Below, one piece after another: positions 25,487-34,341 of a stretch of DNA of 64,000 nt. Each line of letters begins with the position of its first letter. The first letter of the stretch is position 1. A program made the position numbers and the translations under genes. The notes beneath the pieces are model-generated. The model was not told the origin of the DNA, did not search any database, and saw only the letters and a list, made by a program, of their open reading frames with translations. This stretch comes from Paraclostridium ghonii (GTDB taxonomy: Bacteria > Bacillota > Clostridia > Peptostreptococcales > Peptostreptococcaceae), in assembly GCF_030815085.1 (NCBI RefSeq), contig NZ_JAUSWG010000001.1. The stretch is one strand, 5' to 3'.

Positions 25487-27223
25487 ATGGATATTCTAAG
25501 TGATAATAATTACTATTTATCGGATTTATACGAAAATAGTTTAAGTGAAAATGATAAAAAAGCTTTGGGGATTTATTATACACCTAAATACATAATAGAC
25601 TATATTGTTAGTGAAATTTTATTAACACATGATTTTAAAAGTAATCCATGTCCTAAAATATTAGATATGTCGTGTGGGTGTGGAAACTTTTTATTAGAAG
25701 TTTATGATGTTTTATATGGAGTATTTGAATCAATAAAATATGAATTAAATATTAAAGATATTCATAGCCATATAATTACAAACTGCATATATGGAATAGA
25801 TATAGATTTAAATGCGGTAAACGTTTTAAAACATTCTTTGAAAAATAAAGATATAGATTCGGATATAGATGAGTTTAATGTATATTGCTTTGACAGTTTA
25901 ATAGGTGAAGGAATAGATGATAATTTAAAAAAAATATTTTGGGAGGGTAAATTTGATTATATAATAGGAAACCCCCCGTATATAGGACATAAAAATTTAT
26001 CAATAAAGTATAAAAAGCAGCTAATAAAAATTTATGGAGATGTATATAGAGATAAGTCAGATATTTATTTTTGTTTTTATAAACGAATAATAGACTTACT
26101 TAAAGAAAATGGAACTGCAAGTATAATAACTCCTAGATATTTTATAGAAAGTCAAAGTGGAGAGAAGCTAAGAAAATATATAATTGATAATGTTAATATT
26201 AAAGAGATAGTAGATTTTAACGGATTTAATGTTTTTAAAAATGCAAATGTAGCAAGTTGTATATTTACTATGGAAAAAACAGATTCTATAGGATCTAATT
26301 TTAATTTTTATAGATTTAGTAATTATGATATTGATTTAAAATATGTAGAAAATATTAAATCTACTTTGGAGAATGATAATTGTTTTACCAAGATAAACAT
26401 AAATCAAAGTGATATGAAAGAAAATTGGATTATCGATAAAAAAGAAAATATAGATTTATACAATAAGATAGAAAAAACTTGTGAATATAAATTGAAAGAT
26501 ATATGTACTAGCTTTCAAGGCATTATAACTGGATGCGATAAAGCTTTTGTTATAAAAAATGATGAAATAGAATCTAATTATATAGAAAAAGATATATTGA
26601 AAAACTGGATAAAAAATAAAAATATAAAGAAATACTATATAGAAAACAGTGATTTAAAGCTTATATATAGTGATGATATTAATAATTTAAAGCATTATGT
26701 AGAGTCTATAAAATACATAAAAAATTATAGAGAAAAATTAGAAAATCGCAGAGAATGCAAGAAGAATACTAGGAAATGGTACCAGTTGCAATGGGGAAGA
26801 GATAAGCATATTTTTGAACAAAAAAAAATAATGTTTCCTTATAAGTCAAATGAAAATAGATTTGCAATTGATGAAAATTATAGTTTTTGTAGTGCTGATG
26901 TATATTCGTTTTATATAAAAAAAGAATATGAGGAACAATTTTCATATGAGTATTTAGTAGGTTTATTAAACTCTAATGTATATGATAACTATTTTAAAGT
27001 TTTTGCAAAAAAAATGGGGAAAAATCTATATGATTATTATCCTAATAAGGTTATGTATATAAGTATATTTAAAGATGAAAATTATAAAGAAATAGAAAAA
27101 TTATCTAAAGAAATTATAAAAATAGTTAAATTTGATAATAAATTAAATGAAGAGGTAAATTATTTGCAACAAAAAATTGAAACTTTAATAAAACATTCAT
27201 TAAAGTTGAATTCACTAATCTAA
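25487..27223 (+). CDS. camA: Orphan N6-adenine DNA methyltransferase, CamA-like
   Basis: A 578-residue gamma-class-like methylase: motif X region GIYYTPKYIIDYIV (28-41), SAM-binding ILDMSCGCGNFLLEVYD (58-74), acidic GIDIDLNAV (motif II, 103-111), catalytic NPPY (162-165), and a C-terminal target recognition half with SFQGIITGCDKAF, ENRRECKKNTRKWYQLQWGR, PYKSNENRFAID and YEYLVGLLNS. Length, motif order and many whole segments match what I recall of C. difficile CamA (577 residues), which methylates the last A of CAAAAA and affects sporulation. Position also matches: followed by a patatin and ptsH-ptsI. No endonuclease motif is visible and no restriction gene is adjacent. Ribosome site TAGGGGGAAG. 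CAAAAA specificity is inferred. Confidence 0.88.
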   Translation: MDILSDNNYYLSDLYENSLSENDKKALGIYYTPKYIIDYIVSEILLTHDFKSNPCPKILDMSCGCGNFLLEVYDVLYGVFESIKYELNIKDIHSHIITNCIYGIDIDLNAVNVLKHSLKNKDIDSDIDEFNVYCFDSLIGEGIDDNLKKIFWEGKFDYIIGNPPYIGHKNLSIKYKKQLIKIYGDVYRDKSDIYFCFYKRIIDLLKENGTASIITPRYFIESQSGEKLRKYIIDNVNIKEIVDFNGFNVFKNANVASCIFTMEKTDSIGSNFNFYRFSNYDIDLKYVENIKSTLENDNCFTKININQSDMKENWIIDKKENIDLYNKIEKTCEYKLKDICTSFQGIITGCDKAFVIKNDEIESNYIEKDILKNWIKNKNIKKYYIENSDLKLIYSDDINNLKHYVESIKYIKNYREKLENRRECKKNTRKWYQLQWGRDKHIFEQKKIMFPYKSNENRFAIDENYSFCSADVYSFYIKKEYEEQFSYEYLVGLLNSNVYDNYFKVFAKKMGKNLYDYYPNKVMYISIFKDENYKEIEKLSKEIIKIVKFDNKLNEEVNYLQQKIETLIKHSLKLNSLI

Positions 27224-27273
27224 GTATATATACATATACTCATAATAAAAAGAATTTTATTAGGGGGTAAATT

Positions 27274-27618
27274 ATGATATATACTCAAATTTTAGATGAT
27301 GAAAACAAAGTTTATATAAAAGTTGATGGATATTTACAAAGTAAAGAGATAAAAACATTTGTAAGTGATTACAAAGAGAAAATAAAGGGAATAAAAACAG
27401 CTAGATATAATTTAATAATAGATGTAAATCCCTTTGATGCAGATAGCTTTTCAGACATAAAAAATGTTTGTATGATGTTTTATAAAACTGGTTATAAAAA
27501 GATATATTTAATAGATCCTAAAAATTATATAATGTCAAATATAAAGTTAAATCCCATAGAAAAAAAGATGTTTTTAAAAATAGTTAAAATAGTAAACAGC
27601 AGTTTAGATATAAGATAG
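27274..27618 (+). CDS. Small conserved-type protein, STAS-like fold suspected
   Basis: 114 residues, 50 bases after the methylase with a strong AGGGGGT site, so probably cotranscribed. No signal or membrane segment. The alternating pattern (VYIKVDGYL, a helix with KEIKTFVSDYKEKI, YNLIIDVNPF, a helix, KKIYLIDPKNY) resembles small STAS-like or SpoIIAA-like proteins, but no signature Ser is evident and I do not recognise the family. It sits between camA and the patatin gene. It may be an accessory of the methylase or unrelated. Confidence 0.65.
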   Translation: MIYTQILDDENKVYIKVDGYLQSKEIKTFVSDYKEKIKGIKTARYNLIIDVNPFDADSFSDIKNVCMMFYKTGYKKIYLIDPKNYIMSNIKLNPIEKKMFLKIVKIVNSSLDIR

Positions 27619-27742
27619 AAAAAATAGTAAAATTTGTATCTTTAATTTTGTAAAGTGTTAAAAAATCAAGCTTTCATGAAGTTTTTAGAATGCAAGGTAA
27701 AATTAAAATTAAATAAATATTATAAAAAAATATAATTTTTAC

Positions 27743-27771
27743 TTGAAATAGGGAGAAACTTGTAATATATT
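27743..27771 (+). promoter_or_regulatory. Sigma-A promoter of the patatin gene
   Basis: TTGAAA (27743-27748), 17 bases and TATATT (27766-27771), 46 bases before the ATG. It may also drive ptsH, since no terminator is seen between them. Confidence 0.6.
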
Positions 27772-27817
27772 TGTTTTTAGGAAGATATATCTTTGTAACT
27801 TATATAAGGTGATATTT

Positions 27818-29023
27818 ATGAAAGGATTAGTACTTGAAGGTGGAGGAACAAAAGGTGCATATCAAGTAGGTGCATATAAGGCACTAAGAGAATTAGGTAT
27901 AGAATTTAAGGGAATTGCAGGGACTTCAATAGGAGCTTTAAATGGAGCCTATATAGTTCAAGATAACTTAGATGTTTTAGAAGAAATATGGACTAAGTAT
28001 GATTATACTCATTTTATGGATGTGGATGAAGAAACATATAATAATATTAAAAATGTTGATTTTACTCCTAAAAACATAAATAGAGTAATCGCTCTTATAA
28101 ATAAAGCTAGAAAAAATCAAGGCATAGATATAACACCATTTAGAAGTTTATTAGAAAGAACTATAGACGAGGATGTTATAAGAACTTCTAATAAAGATTT
28201 TGGATTAGTTACCGTTGTTTGGGACAGAAAAATAATTCCAAGTCCCATGTTTTTAGAAAATATTGAAAAGGGAAAGTTATTAGACTATCTCATAGCAAGT
28301 GCTAGTTTGCCTATATTTAAACTAGATAAATTAGATGATAAACTATTTTTAGATGGTTTATTTCATAATAATATACCTGTAAGTTTATTAAGAGAAAAAG
28401 GATATGAAGATATTGTTGTTATAAGGTTAATTGATGATTTATTTGGGAAAATAAACTTAAATCATCATCAAGATGTAAATATGAAGATAATAGTTCCGTC
28501 TGAATCTTTAGGAGGGTGCCTAAACTTAGATCCAGATAATGTAAGTAAAAATATTAAGCTGGGGTATTTCGATGCTATGAAAACCTTTGACAGATATGAT
28601 GGGATAAGGTACTATTTCAATAAAGATTATAAATATGATGAGGATTATTGTTTTTATAAACTAAGCAATTTAAGCAAAGAAAGTATAGAATCGTTATTAA
28701 AAGCATTAAATATAAAAAGAGATATAAGTAAAAGGACTCTTTTGGAAGTTATAATTCCAAAGCTAGGAGAATGTTTAAATTTACAAAGAGAGTTTTCTTA
28801 TAAAGATTTATTTTACTCTATATACGAGAAGAAGCTTGAGGAAAATAATATTAATAGAACAAACTTATACGATTTTAATAAGGTAGTAGAAGTAGTAAAC
28901 ACTAATATAAATTCTAATGTAGATTGGGCATCTAATTTTGAAATTAGACCTATTATTTCAATGCACAGGAATAGGTTTACTAAACTTTTAACAAATATAA
29001 TAATAAATGATATAAAGGCATAA
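27818..29023 (+). CDS. Patatin-like phospholipase
   Basis: Serine acyl hydrolase of 401 residues from ATG 27818 (AAGGTGAT five bases upstream; an in-frame GTG three codons earlier overlaps that site). The patatin domain (about 1-190) has the oxyanion loop GLVLEGGGTKGAYQVG, the nucleophile elbow AGTSIGALNG (Ser37) and the catalytic Asp in LFLDGLFHNN near residue 183. The C-terminal ~200 residues are an uncharacterised helical extension typical of the clostridial RssA-like form. No signal peptide, so intracellular. The substrate is probably a membrane lipid, inferred from family. ptsH follows after 58 bases. Confidence 0.87.
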   Translation: MKGLVLEGGGTKGAYQVGAYKALRELGIEFKGIAGTSIGALNGAYIVQDNLDVLEEIWTKYDYTHFMDVDEETYNNIKNVDFTPKNINRVIALINKARKNQGIDITPFRSLLERTIDEDVIRTSNKDFGLVTVVWDRKIIPSPMFLENIEKGKLLDYLIASASLPIFKLDKLDDKLFLDGLFHNNIPVSLLREKGYEDIVVIRLIDDLFGKINLNHHQDVNMKIIVPSESLGGCLNLDPDNVSKNIKLGYFDAMKTFDRYDGIRYYFNKDYKYDEDYCFYKLSNLSKESIESLLKALNIKRDISKRTLLEVIIPKLGECLNLQREFSYKDLFYSIYEKKLEENNINRTNLYDFNKVVEVVNTNINSNVDWASNFEIRPIISMHRNRFTKLLTNIIINDIKA

Positions 29024-29081
29024 ATTAATATTGCGGCATTTATATCAGAATATAACAAATGAAATTTATGGAGGTATTACA

Positions 29082-29342
29082 ATGGAAAAAATAGTAACTA
29101 TTAAAAATGCAAGTGGATTACATGCTAGACCAGCAGGAATGTTTGTAAAAAAAGCATCTGAATTTAAATCAACAGTAGAAATAAAAGCAAAAGACAAGGT
29201 TGTAAATGCTAAGTCAATAATGGGAATAATGAGTTTAGGATTAGCTCAAGGCGATGAAGTTGTTATAGTTGCTAATGGGGAAGATCAAGAATCAGCAGTA
29301 AACGCACTAGTTGAATTAATAGAAAACGGATTTGGTGAATAA
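29082..29342 (+). CDS. ptsH: Phosphocarrier protein HPr
   Basis: Relays phosphate from EI to the PTS IIA proteins. From ATG 29082 (TGGAGG upstream) the protein has 86 residues, the family length; the in-frame extension to 29031 has no ribosome site. The active histidine is in SGLHARPAG (His14 here, His15 in Bacillus numbering). The regulatory serine for HPr kinase is in NAKSIMGIMSLG (Ser45, Ser46 equivalent), so carbon catabolite signalling through HPr-Ser-P is expected. It would also serve the mannose-family PTS at 36-39 kb. Confidence 0.96.
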   Translation: MEKIVTIKNASGLHARPAGMFVKKASEFKSTVEIKAKDKVVNAKSIMGIMSLGLAQGDEVVIVANGEDQESAVNALVELIENGFGE

Positions 29343-29353
29343 TAAAAAATAAA

Positions 29354-29379
29354 AAACCTCGGTGAAAACCGAGGTTTGT
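29354..29379 (+). terminator. Weak terminator or attenuator between ptsH and ptsI
   Basis: AAACCTCGG (29354-29362) and CCGAGGTTT (29369-29377) form a perfect 9-bp stem, but the downstream T tract is poor. It would give partial termination or a processing site, making HPr more abundant than EI. Confidence 0.6.
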
Positions 29380-29421
29380 TGAATATGTATTGTATACACA
29401 AGATAATGGGAGGACGCATAT

Positions 29422-31134
29422 ATGTATAAAGGAACAGGAGCATCACCAGGAGTAGCATTAGGAAAAGCTTTGGTTATAGAACATAGTGAACTTAATATAG
29501 AAAAAAAGAACATAGAAAATGTTGAATCTGAAGTTGAAAAGCTACAAGCTGCAGTAGAACAATCGAAGATAGAGTTAGAACAAGTAAAGGAAAGAGCGAA
29601 AGTTGAATTAGGGGAACATGAAGCTGAGATATTTGAAGCTCATTTACTAGTTTTACAAGATCCAGAGTTAATAGATCAAACTATATCTAAAATAAGAGAT
29701 GAAAAAGTAAATGCTGAATTTGCATTAAATGAAGTTAAAGATATGTTTGTAAGTATATTCGAGTCAATGGACAATGAATATATGAGAGAAAGATCAGCAG
29801 ATATAAAAGATGTTACAAATAGGGTTTTAAGACACATCTTAGGAATAAAAATTGTAGATTTATCAGCTTTATCTGAAGAAGTTATATTAATAGCGAATGA
29901 TTTAACTCCATCAGACACGGCAACAATGAACAAAAAAATGGTTTTAGGTTTCTTAACTAATATAGGAGGAAGAACTTCTCATACTGCTATAATGGCTAGA
30001 ACTTTAGAAATAGCTGCAATAGTAGGGTTAAATGATATAACTGAAAATATTAAGGATGGAGATTTTATAGTATTTAATGGGGAAACAGGACAAGTTATAG
30101 TTAATCCAGATGAAAAAACTATAAATGAATATAGAGGTTTAAAAGCTAAGTTTGACGAAGAAAAAGAAGCGTTAAAGCAATTGATAGGAAAACCTTCTAT
30201 AACTCTTGATGATAGACATGTAGAGCTTGCAGGAAACATAGGAAGCCCTAATGATTTAGAAGGGTTATTAAAAAATGATGCAGAAGGGGTAGGACTGTAT
30301 AGAACTGAGTTCTTATACATGGATAAGGAAGATGATTTCCCAAGTGAAGAAGAACAATATGAAGCATACAAAGCAGTTCTTGAGGGAATGAATGGAAAGC
30401 CTATAGTAATAAGAACGTTAGATATAGGTGGAGATAAAGAGTTAAAATATTTTAAAATGGATGAAGAGATGAATCCTTTCTTAGGATATAGAGCTATAAG
30501 ATTATGCTTAGATAGAAAAGATATATTTAAAACTCAACTAAGAGCTTTATATAGAGCTAGTGTACATGGAAAATTAAGAATAATGTTCCCTATGATATCT
30601 TCTTTAGAAGAACTATTAAAAGCTAAAGAAACAATAAAAGAAGTTTTAGCTGAAATGGATACACAAGGAATAGAATATGCTAAAGATGTAGAAGTAGGTA
30701 TGATGATAGAGATACCATCTGCAGCAGTTATATCAGATATATTAGCTAAGCATGTAGATTTCTTCTCAATCGGAACTAATGACTTAATACAATATACTTG
30801 TGCAGTAGATAGAATGAACCAAAAAATAAGTTACTTATATAATCAATTTAACCCAGCGGTATTAAGACTTATAAAAATGGTAATAGATAATGCTCATAAA
30901 GAAGGAAAATGGGTTGGAATGTGTGGAGAATCAGCAGGGGATCAAAGAATGATACCTATACTTTTAGGTATGGGACTTGATGAATTCTCTATGTCTCCTA
31001 TATCTATATTACCAGCTAGAAAGTTTATAACTTCTGTTAAATATGAAGACATGAAAAAATTTGCTGGTGAAGTTTTAACTATGGGAACAGCAGAAGAAAT
31101 AAAATCTCACGTAGATAAAACTTTCAATATGTAA
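29422..31134 (+). CDS. ptsI: Phosphoenolpyruvate--protein phosphotransferase (Enzyme I)
   Basis: Phosphorylates HPr with PEP as the first step of all PTS sugar uptake. 570 residues, standard length. The N-terminal HPr-binding helical domain (about 25-145) is followed by the phosphohistidine domain with GGRTSHTAIMAR (His187) and the C-terminal PEP-binding barrel with GLYRTEFLYMD, FPMISSLEE, FFSIGTNDLIQYTCAVDR and the active cysteine in WVGMCGESAGD. GGGAGG ribosome site. Upstream TTGTATACA at 29389-29397 contains the GTATAC hexamer also seen before PFOR; this may be chance. Confidence 0.96.
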   Translation: MYKGTGASPGVALGKALVIEHSELNIEKKNIENVESEVEKLQAAVEQSKIELEQVKERAKVELGEHEAEIFEAHLLVLQDPELIDQTISKIRDEKVNAEFALNEVKDMFVSIFESMDNEYMRERSADIKDVTNRVLRHILGIKIVDLSALSEEVILIANDLTPSDTATMNKKMVLGFLTNIGGRTSHTAIMARTLEIAAIVGLNDITENIKDGDFIVFNGETGQVIVNPDEKTINEYRGLKAKFDEEKEALKQLIGKPSITLDDRHVELAGNIGSPNDLEGLLKNDAEGVGLYRTEFLYMDKEDDFPSEEEQYEAYKAVLEGMNGKPIVIRTLDIGGDKELKYFKMDEEMNPFLGYRAIRLCLDRKDIFKTQLRALYRASVHGKLRIMFPMISSLEELLKAKETIKEVLAEMDTQGIEYAKDVEVGMMIEIPSAAVISDILAKHVDFFSIGTNDLIQYTCAVDRMNQKISYLYNQFNPAVLRLIKMVIDNAHKEGKWVGMCGESAGDQRMIPILLGMGLDEFSMSPISILPARKFITSVKYEDMKKFAGEVLTMGTAEEIKSHVDKTFNM

Positions 31135-31150
31135 TATCTTAATGAAAATA

Positions 31151-31187
31151 AAAAGTTGCTAAATTTTTAGCGACTTTTTTATTTTTT
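31151..31187 (+). terminator. Terminator of ptsI
   Basis: An 11-bp stem (31153-31163 with 31166-31176, one G-T pair) is followed by T6ATT. Confidence 0.85.
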
Positions 31188-31350
31188 TATAAAAATTCAG
31201 AAAAAATAAAGTTTTTCGAAAATAAGTAAAAAAACAAAAAACAACATAAAAAATAAAGTTAATTCTAATAAAATGAATAAAAGATTAATGAAATAAAAAT
31301 AAAACCATATTTAAATTAAATACTAATAAAAGATTTATTATAAACTTTAG

Positions 31351-31379
31351 TTGACAGAAATCATATATTAAACTAAAAT
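31351..31379 (+). promoter_or_regulatory. Sigma-A promoter of the asnA T-box transcript
   Basis: Perfect TTGACA (31351-31356), 17 bases and TAAAAT (31374-31379), placing the transcript start near 31386, just before the T-box leader. Confidence 0.8.
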
Positions 31380-31410
31380 AACTTTAAACAATTTCAAATC
31401 TTTTTAAAAG

Positions 31411-31692
31411 ACGTTGAAAGGAAGAGTAGGTATAGGAAGTAGTTAAGAGCGAGTTGGTTATGGTGAGAGTCCAACACGAAGCCTATATTGAAGAACATCC
31501 TGGAGTTGCTAACCGAAATTTTTAAGAGTAGGCTTAGTCGGAACCAAACCGTTATCAAGTTGGAACGCACTAAGATTAGTCTTGTTGCGTTATTTGAGAG
31601 AACTTGATAATATATTCAGGTTAATCAGGGTGGTACCGCGGAATCTATAAACTTTCGTCCCTATATTTATATATAGAGATGGAAGTTTTTTT
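31411..31692 (+). promoter_or_regulatory. T-box riboswitch controlling asnA
   Basis: The conserved T-box AGGGTGGTACCGCGG (31627-31641) pairs with uncharged tRNA acceptor ends and is part of the antiterminator. It is followed by a terminator (ACTTTCGTCCCTAT with ATAGAGATGGAAGT, then T8). The long stem I region (31420-31535) contains GTTGCTAACCGAAAT, where AAC at 31511-31513 is a fitting asparagine specifier. Low charged tRNA-Asn would allow readthrough into the asparagine synthetase gene, which fits the product. The specifier choice is by position and context, not by full folding. Confidence 0.92.
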
Positions 31693-31788
31693 TATTGGAA
31701 CAAATAGTGATGGCCACACTATAAATTAAAAATGTATGACGTCATACTCTCTAAAAATAAAATATAAAAATAAAAGGAGAGTATTAAT

Positions 31789-32793
31789 ATGAGCTTAATA
31801 ATACCAAAAGGATATAAATCGAGATTAGAAGTTATTCAAACGCAACAAGCTATAAAAGACTTAAAAGATTTTTTCGAAAGCAGATTAGGAGAAACATTAA
31901 AACTTACAAGAGTATCATCACCACTGTTTGTTTTACCGGAGACAGGAACAAACGATAACTTAAATGGTACTGAAAAAGCTGTAAGCTTTGAAGTTCCAGA
32001 TATAAAGAAAAAGGCAGAAATAGTACATTCTTTAGCTAAATGGAAAAGAATGGCCTTGAAAAAATATGGATTCTCATGTGGAAAAGGGCTATATACAGAC
32101 ATGAATGCTATTAGAAAGGATGAAGAATTAGACAATATTCATTCTATATATGTTGATCAGTGGGATTGGGAATTAATAATAGCTAAAAAAGAAAGAAATA
32201 TAGAAAAATTAAAAGAGATAGTAAGAAAAATATATTTAGTTTTTAAAGAAACTGAAGAACATGTAAGTAAGATATACCCAGAAATACAAAAAACTTTACC
32301 AGAAGAAATTACATTTATAACATCTCAGGAACTTTTGGATATGTATCCTGACTTAACACCAAAAGAAAGAGAAGATAAGATTGTAAAAGAAAAAGGTGCA
32401 GTATTTTTAATGCAAATAGGAAAAGTATTGTCTACTGGAGATAAACATGATGGAAGAAGCCCAGATTATGATGATTGGGAACTAAATGGAGATATACTTT
32501 TCTATAACCCTGTATTAGATAATGCTATAGAACTTTCATCTATGGGAATTAGAGTAGATGAAAAAAGCTTAGAAAAGCAATTAAAGTTATCTGAATGTGA
32601 AGATAGAAAAGATCTAGATTATCATAAAGCTTTATTAAAAGGAGAATTACCATACACTATAGGTGGGGGAATTGGGCAATCAAGAATTTGTATGTACTTT
32701 TTAAATAAGGCTCATATAGGTGAGGTTCAGGTTGGAATATGGCCTAAGGACATGATAAAAAGATGTAAGCAATTTGGAATAAACTTATTGTAA
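31789..32793 (+). CDS. asnA: Aspartate--ammonia ligase (asparagine synthetase A)
   Basis: Makes asparagine from aspartate, ammonia and ATP. 334 residues with a class II aminoacyl-tRNA-synthetase-like fold: YKSRLEVIQTQQAIKDLKDFF, RVSSPLFV, GTNDNLNGTEKAVSFEV, HSIYVDQWDWELII, the GDKHDGRSPDYDDW segment, and GGGIGQSRICMYFL near the C-terminus, all typical of AsnA. Ribosome site AAAGGAGAG. The leader T-box sets its expression. Between terminator and gene there is a 14-bp palindrome (31734-31747, GTATGACGTCATAC) of unknown role. Confidence 0.95.
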   Translation: MSLIIPKGYKSRLEVIQTQQAIKDLKDFFESRLGETLKLTRVSSPLFVLPETGTNDNLNGTEKAVSFEVPDIKKKAEIVHSLAKWKRMALKKYGFSCGKGLYTDMNAIRKDEELDNIHSIYVDQWDWELIIAKKERNIEKLKEIVRKIYLVFKETEEHVSKIYPEIQKTLPEEITFITSQELLDMYPDLTPKEREDKIVKEKGAVFLMQIGKVLSTGDKHDGRSPDYDDWELNGDILFYNPVLDNAIELSSMGIRVDEKSLEKQLKLSECEDRKDLDYHKALLKGELPYTIGGGIGQSRICMYFLNKAHIGEVQVGIWPKDMIKRCKQFGINLL

Positions 32794-32864
32794 AAATTTT
32801 AGGTTTAAGAAAACTTCCTCATCGGTTATAATAGTTTTAAGTTATAACTTTAGGGGTGATAAAT

Positions 32865-33251
32865 ATGAAGTTTTTAATGAGAATTATAGATATATTTTTA
32901 GATATATTGAAAAAAAGTTTAGTAAGATTTAAAGATGCAAAGTTTGGTATAATGTTTATCGTTAACTTATTTAAATTACCAGATTTTTTTACTGATAAAG
33001 AAGTCAATATAATAAGTAAATCAAAGGTTATGTTTGTAATCTTTATAGCATTAATATACCTTGTATCAGGAATAGATTTTATACCAGAAATGATAACTGG
33101 ATTATTTGGGTTTATAGATGATTTATTTATACTTTTCTGGAGTTTAGGAATAGTAAGTGAAGAAATAGAAAAATATAAAAAAATAAAAAGAGAAAGCTAC
33201 GACCCTAATATAATTGAAGGAGTAGCTTTTTCAATAAAAGATGAAGAGTAG
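32865..33251 (+). CDS. YkvA-like DUF1232 membrane protein
   Basis: 128 residues from ATG 32865 (AGGGGTGAT upstream). DUF1232 is recognised by KSKVMFVIFIALIYLVSGIDFIPEMITGLFGFIDDLFILFWSLG as a whole, with the conserved D-x-I-P-E and DD pair. One or two membrane helices (about 55-75 and 85-105). The family's function is not established. It ends in the shared terminator with the convergent aminotransferase gene; an independent unit downstream of asnA, 71 bases away, with a TATAAT-like box between. Confidence 0.8.
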   Translation: MKFLMRIIDIFLDILKKSLVRFKDAKFGIMFIVNLFKLPDFFTDKEVNIISKSKVMFVIFIALIYLVSGIDFIPEMITGLFGFIDDLFILFWSLGIVSEEIEKYKKIKRESYDPNIIEGVAFSIKDEE

Positions 33252-33266
33252 AGGTCTACTCTTCAT
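33241..33266. terminator. Bidirectional terminator overlapping two stop codons
   Basis: ATGAAGAGTAGA (33241-33252) pairs with TCTACTCTTCAT (33255-33266), flanked by A-rich and T-rich sequence. It lies over the ends of both the YkvA gene and the convergent aminotransferase gene, which are only 4 bases apart. Confidence 0.85.
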
Positions 33267-34341
33267 TTTTAAATATATCTTTTAAAGATTCTATTAATAA
33301 ACTGTTATCATCATGATTTAAAGTACAAACTCTAAAGAAGTATTCATCTAAACCTTCAAATGATTTGCAATCTCTTATTATAAATTTTTTTTCTATTAGA
33401 GACTCTCTTAGTTCTGAGGCAGTTATTTTTTTAGATTTAATTTCGCTTAGAATAAAGTTACCATCACTGTGATAGACTTCTAAGTCATCAATTGAAGAAA
33501 GCTCATTTAAGATAAACTCTCTTTCGGATTTTAATGTCATGCTAGATGTATTTATAAAGTCTAAATCATTAAACATAACTTCACCCATTATAGAAGCTAG
33601 TATATTTATATTCCAAAGGTCTATATGATTTGAAATCTCGTCTTTTATTTGTGAATTACATGTAAGTCCATAACCAAGTCTTATACCAGGAGTTCCAAAA
33701 AATTTAGAAGTACCCCTTATAACAAACAATTTATTGAAATTATTTACTAAGTGTGTAGAAGAGTAAGTATTTGTATCTGTAAATTCAATATATGTTTCAT
33801 CAACCATTAAAAAAGCATTTGTATTTTCAAGAATTATTTTTATTTCATTTTTAGTAAAAGCAAACCCAGTAGGATTGTTTGGATTACAAATTATAACTAT
33901 GTCACATTTGTTTGTATTTATGTAATTTATAAATTCATTTACATTTACTTTAAATTTATTTTCTCTTTTTGAAAAATACTTGTATATTTTACAATTTATT
34001 TTGTTTAATTCTTTTTCATATTCAGAATATGATGGAGACAATAAAACTGCTTTTTTAGGGTTCACTATTTCTATAAATGATGAAATAAGTTCAGTTGCAC
34101 CACTTCCTAATACTATATTTTCAATATCGCAATTGCAATAATCAGATATTGATTTTTTAAGATTATAGTAGTTTGGATCAGGGTATATAGACACCATATC
34201 TATATTATCTATAATAGCTTTTTTACCTAAACTAGAAGATCCTAAAGGATTTATATTTGAACTAAAATCTTTTAATTCATTTTTATCGAAACCTAATTTA
34301 TTTGATAAATCATATAAGTTAGCACCATGATTTGTACTCAT
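33256..34341 (-). CDS. Class I/II PLP aminotransferase, HisC/CobD-like
   Basis: 361 residues from ATG 34341, chosen because AGGAGG (34351-34356) lies just before it; a longer in-frame start has no such site. The fold-type I signatures are HGANLYDLSNKLG and FSSNINPLGSS at the N-terminus, GSGATELIS, CNPNNPTG near residue 150, the PLP aspartate in LMVDETYIEF, the lysine in RGTSKFFGTPGIRLGYG and a C-terminal FRVCT arginine. The N-terminal HGGN-type motif is characteristic of threonine-phosphate decarboxylase (CobD) and histidinol-phosphate aminotransferase. No cobalamin or histidine genes lie nearby, so the substrate is open. Confidence 0.85.
   Translation of the reverse strand: MSTNHGANLYDLSNKLGFDKNELKDFSSNINPLGSSSLGKKAIIDNIDMVSIYPDPNYYNLKKSISDYCNCDIENIVLGSGATELISSFIEIVNPKKAVLLSPSYSEYEKELNKINCKIYKYFSKRENKFKVNVNEFINYINTNKCDIVIICNPNNPTGFAFTKNEIKIILENTNAFLMVDETYIEFTDTNTYSSTHLVNNFNKLFVIRGTSKFFGTPGIRLGYGLTCNSQIKDEISNHIDLWNINILASIMGEVMFNDLDFINTSSMTLKSEREFILNELSSIDDLEVYHSDGNFILSEIKSKKITASELRESLIEKKFIIRDCKSFEGLDEYFFRVCTLNHDDNSLLIESLKDIFKNEE

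Noticed and set aside
25487..27223. Possibility that the methylase is a type IIG restriction-modification enzyme
   Set aside because: There is no N-terminal PD-(D/E)xK-type nuclease region before motif X, which begins near residue 28, and no restriction gene adjoins.
29979..30371. A 130-codon minus-strand frame opposite ptsI
   Set aside because: Shadow of the strongly conserved ptsI; composition and lack of start signals are not gene-like.
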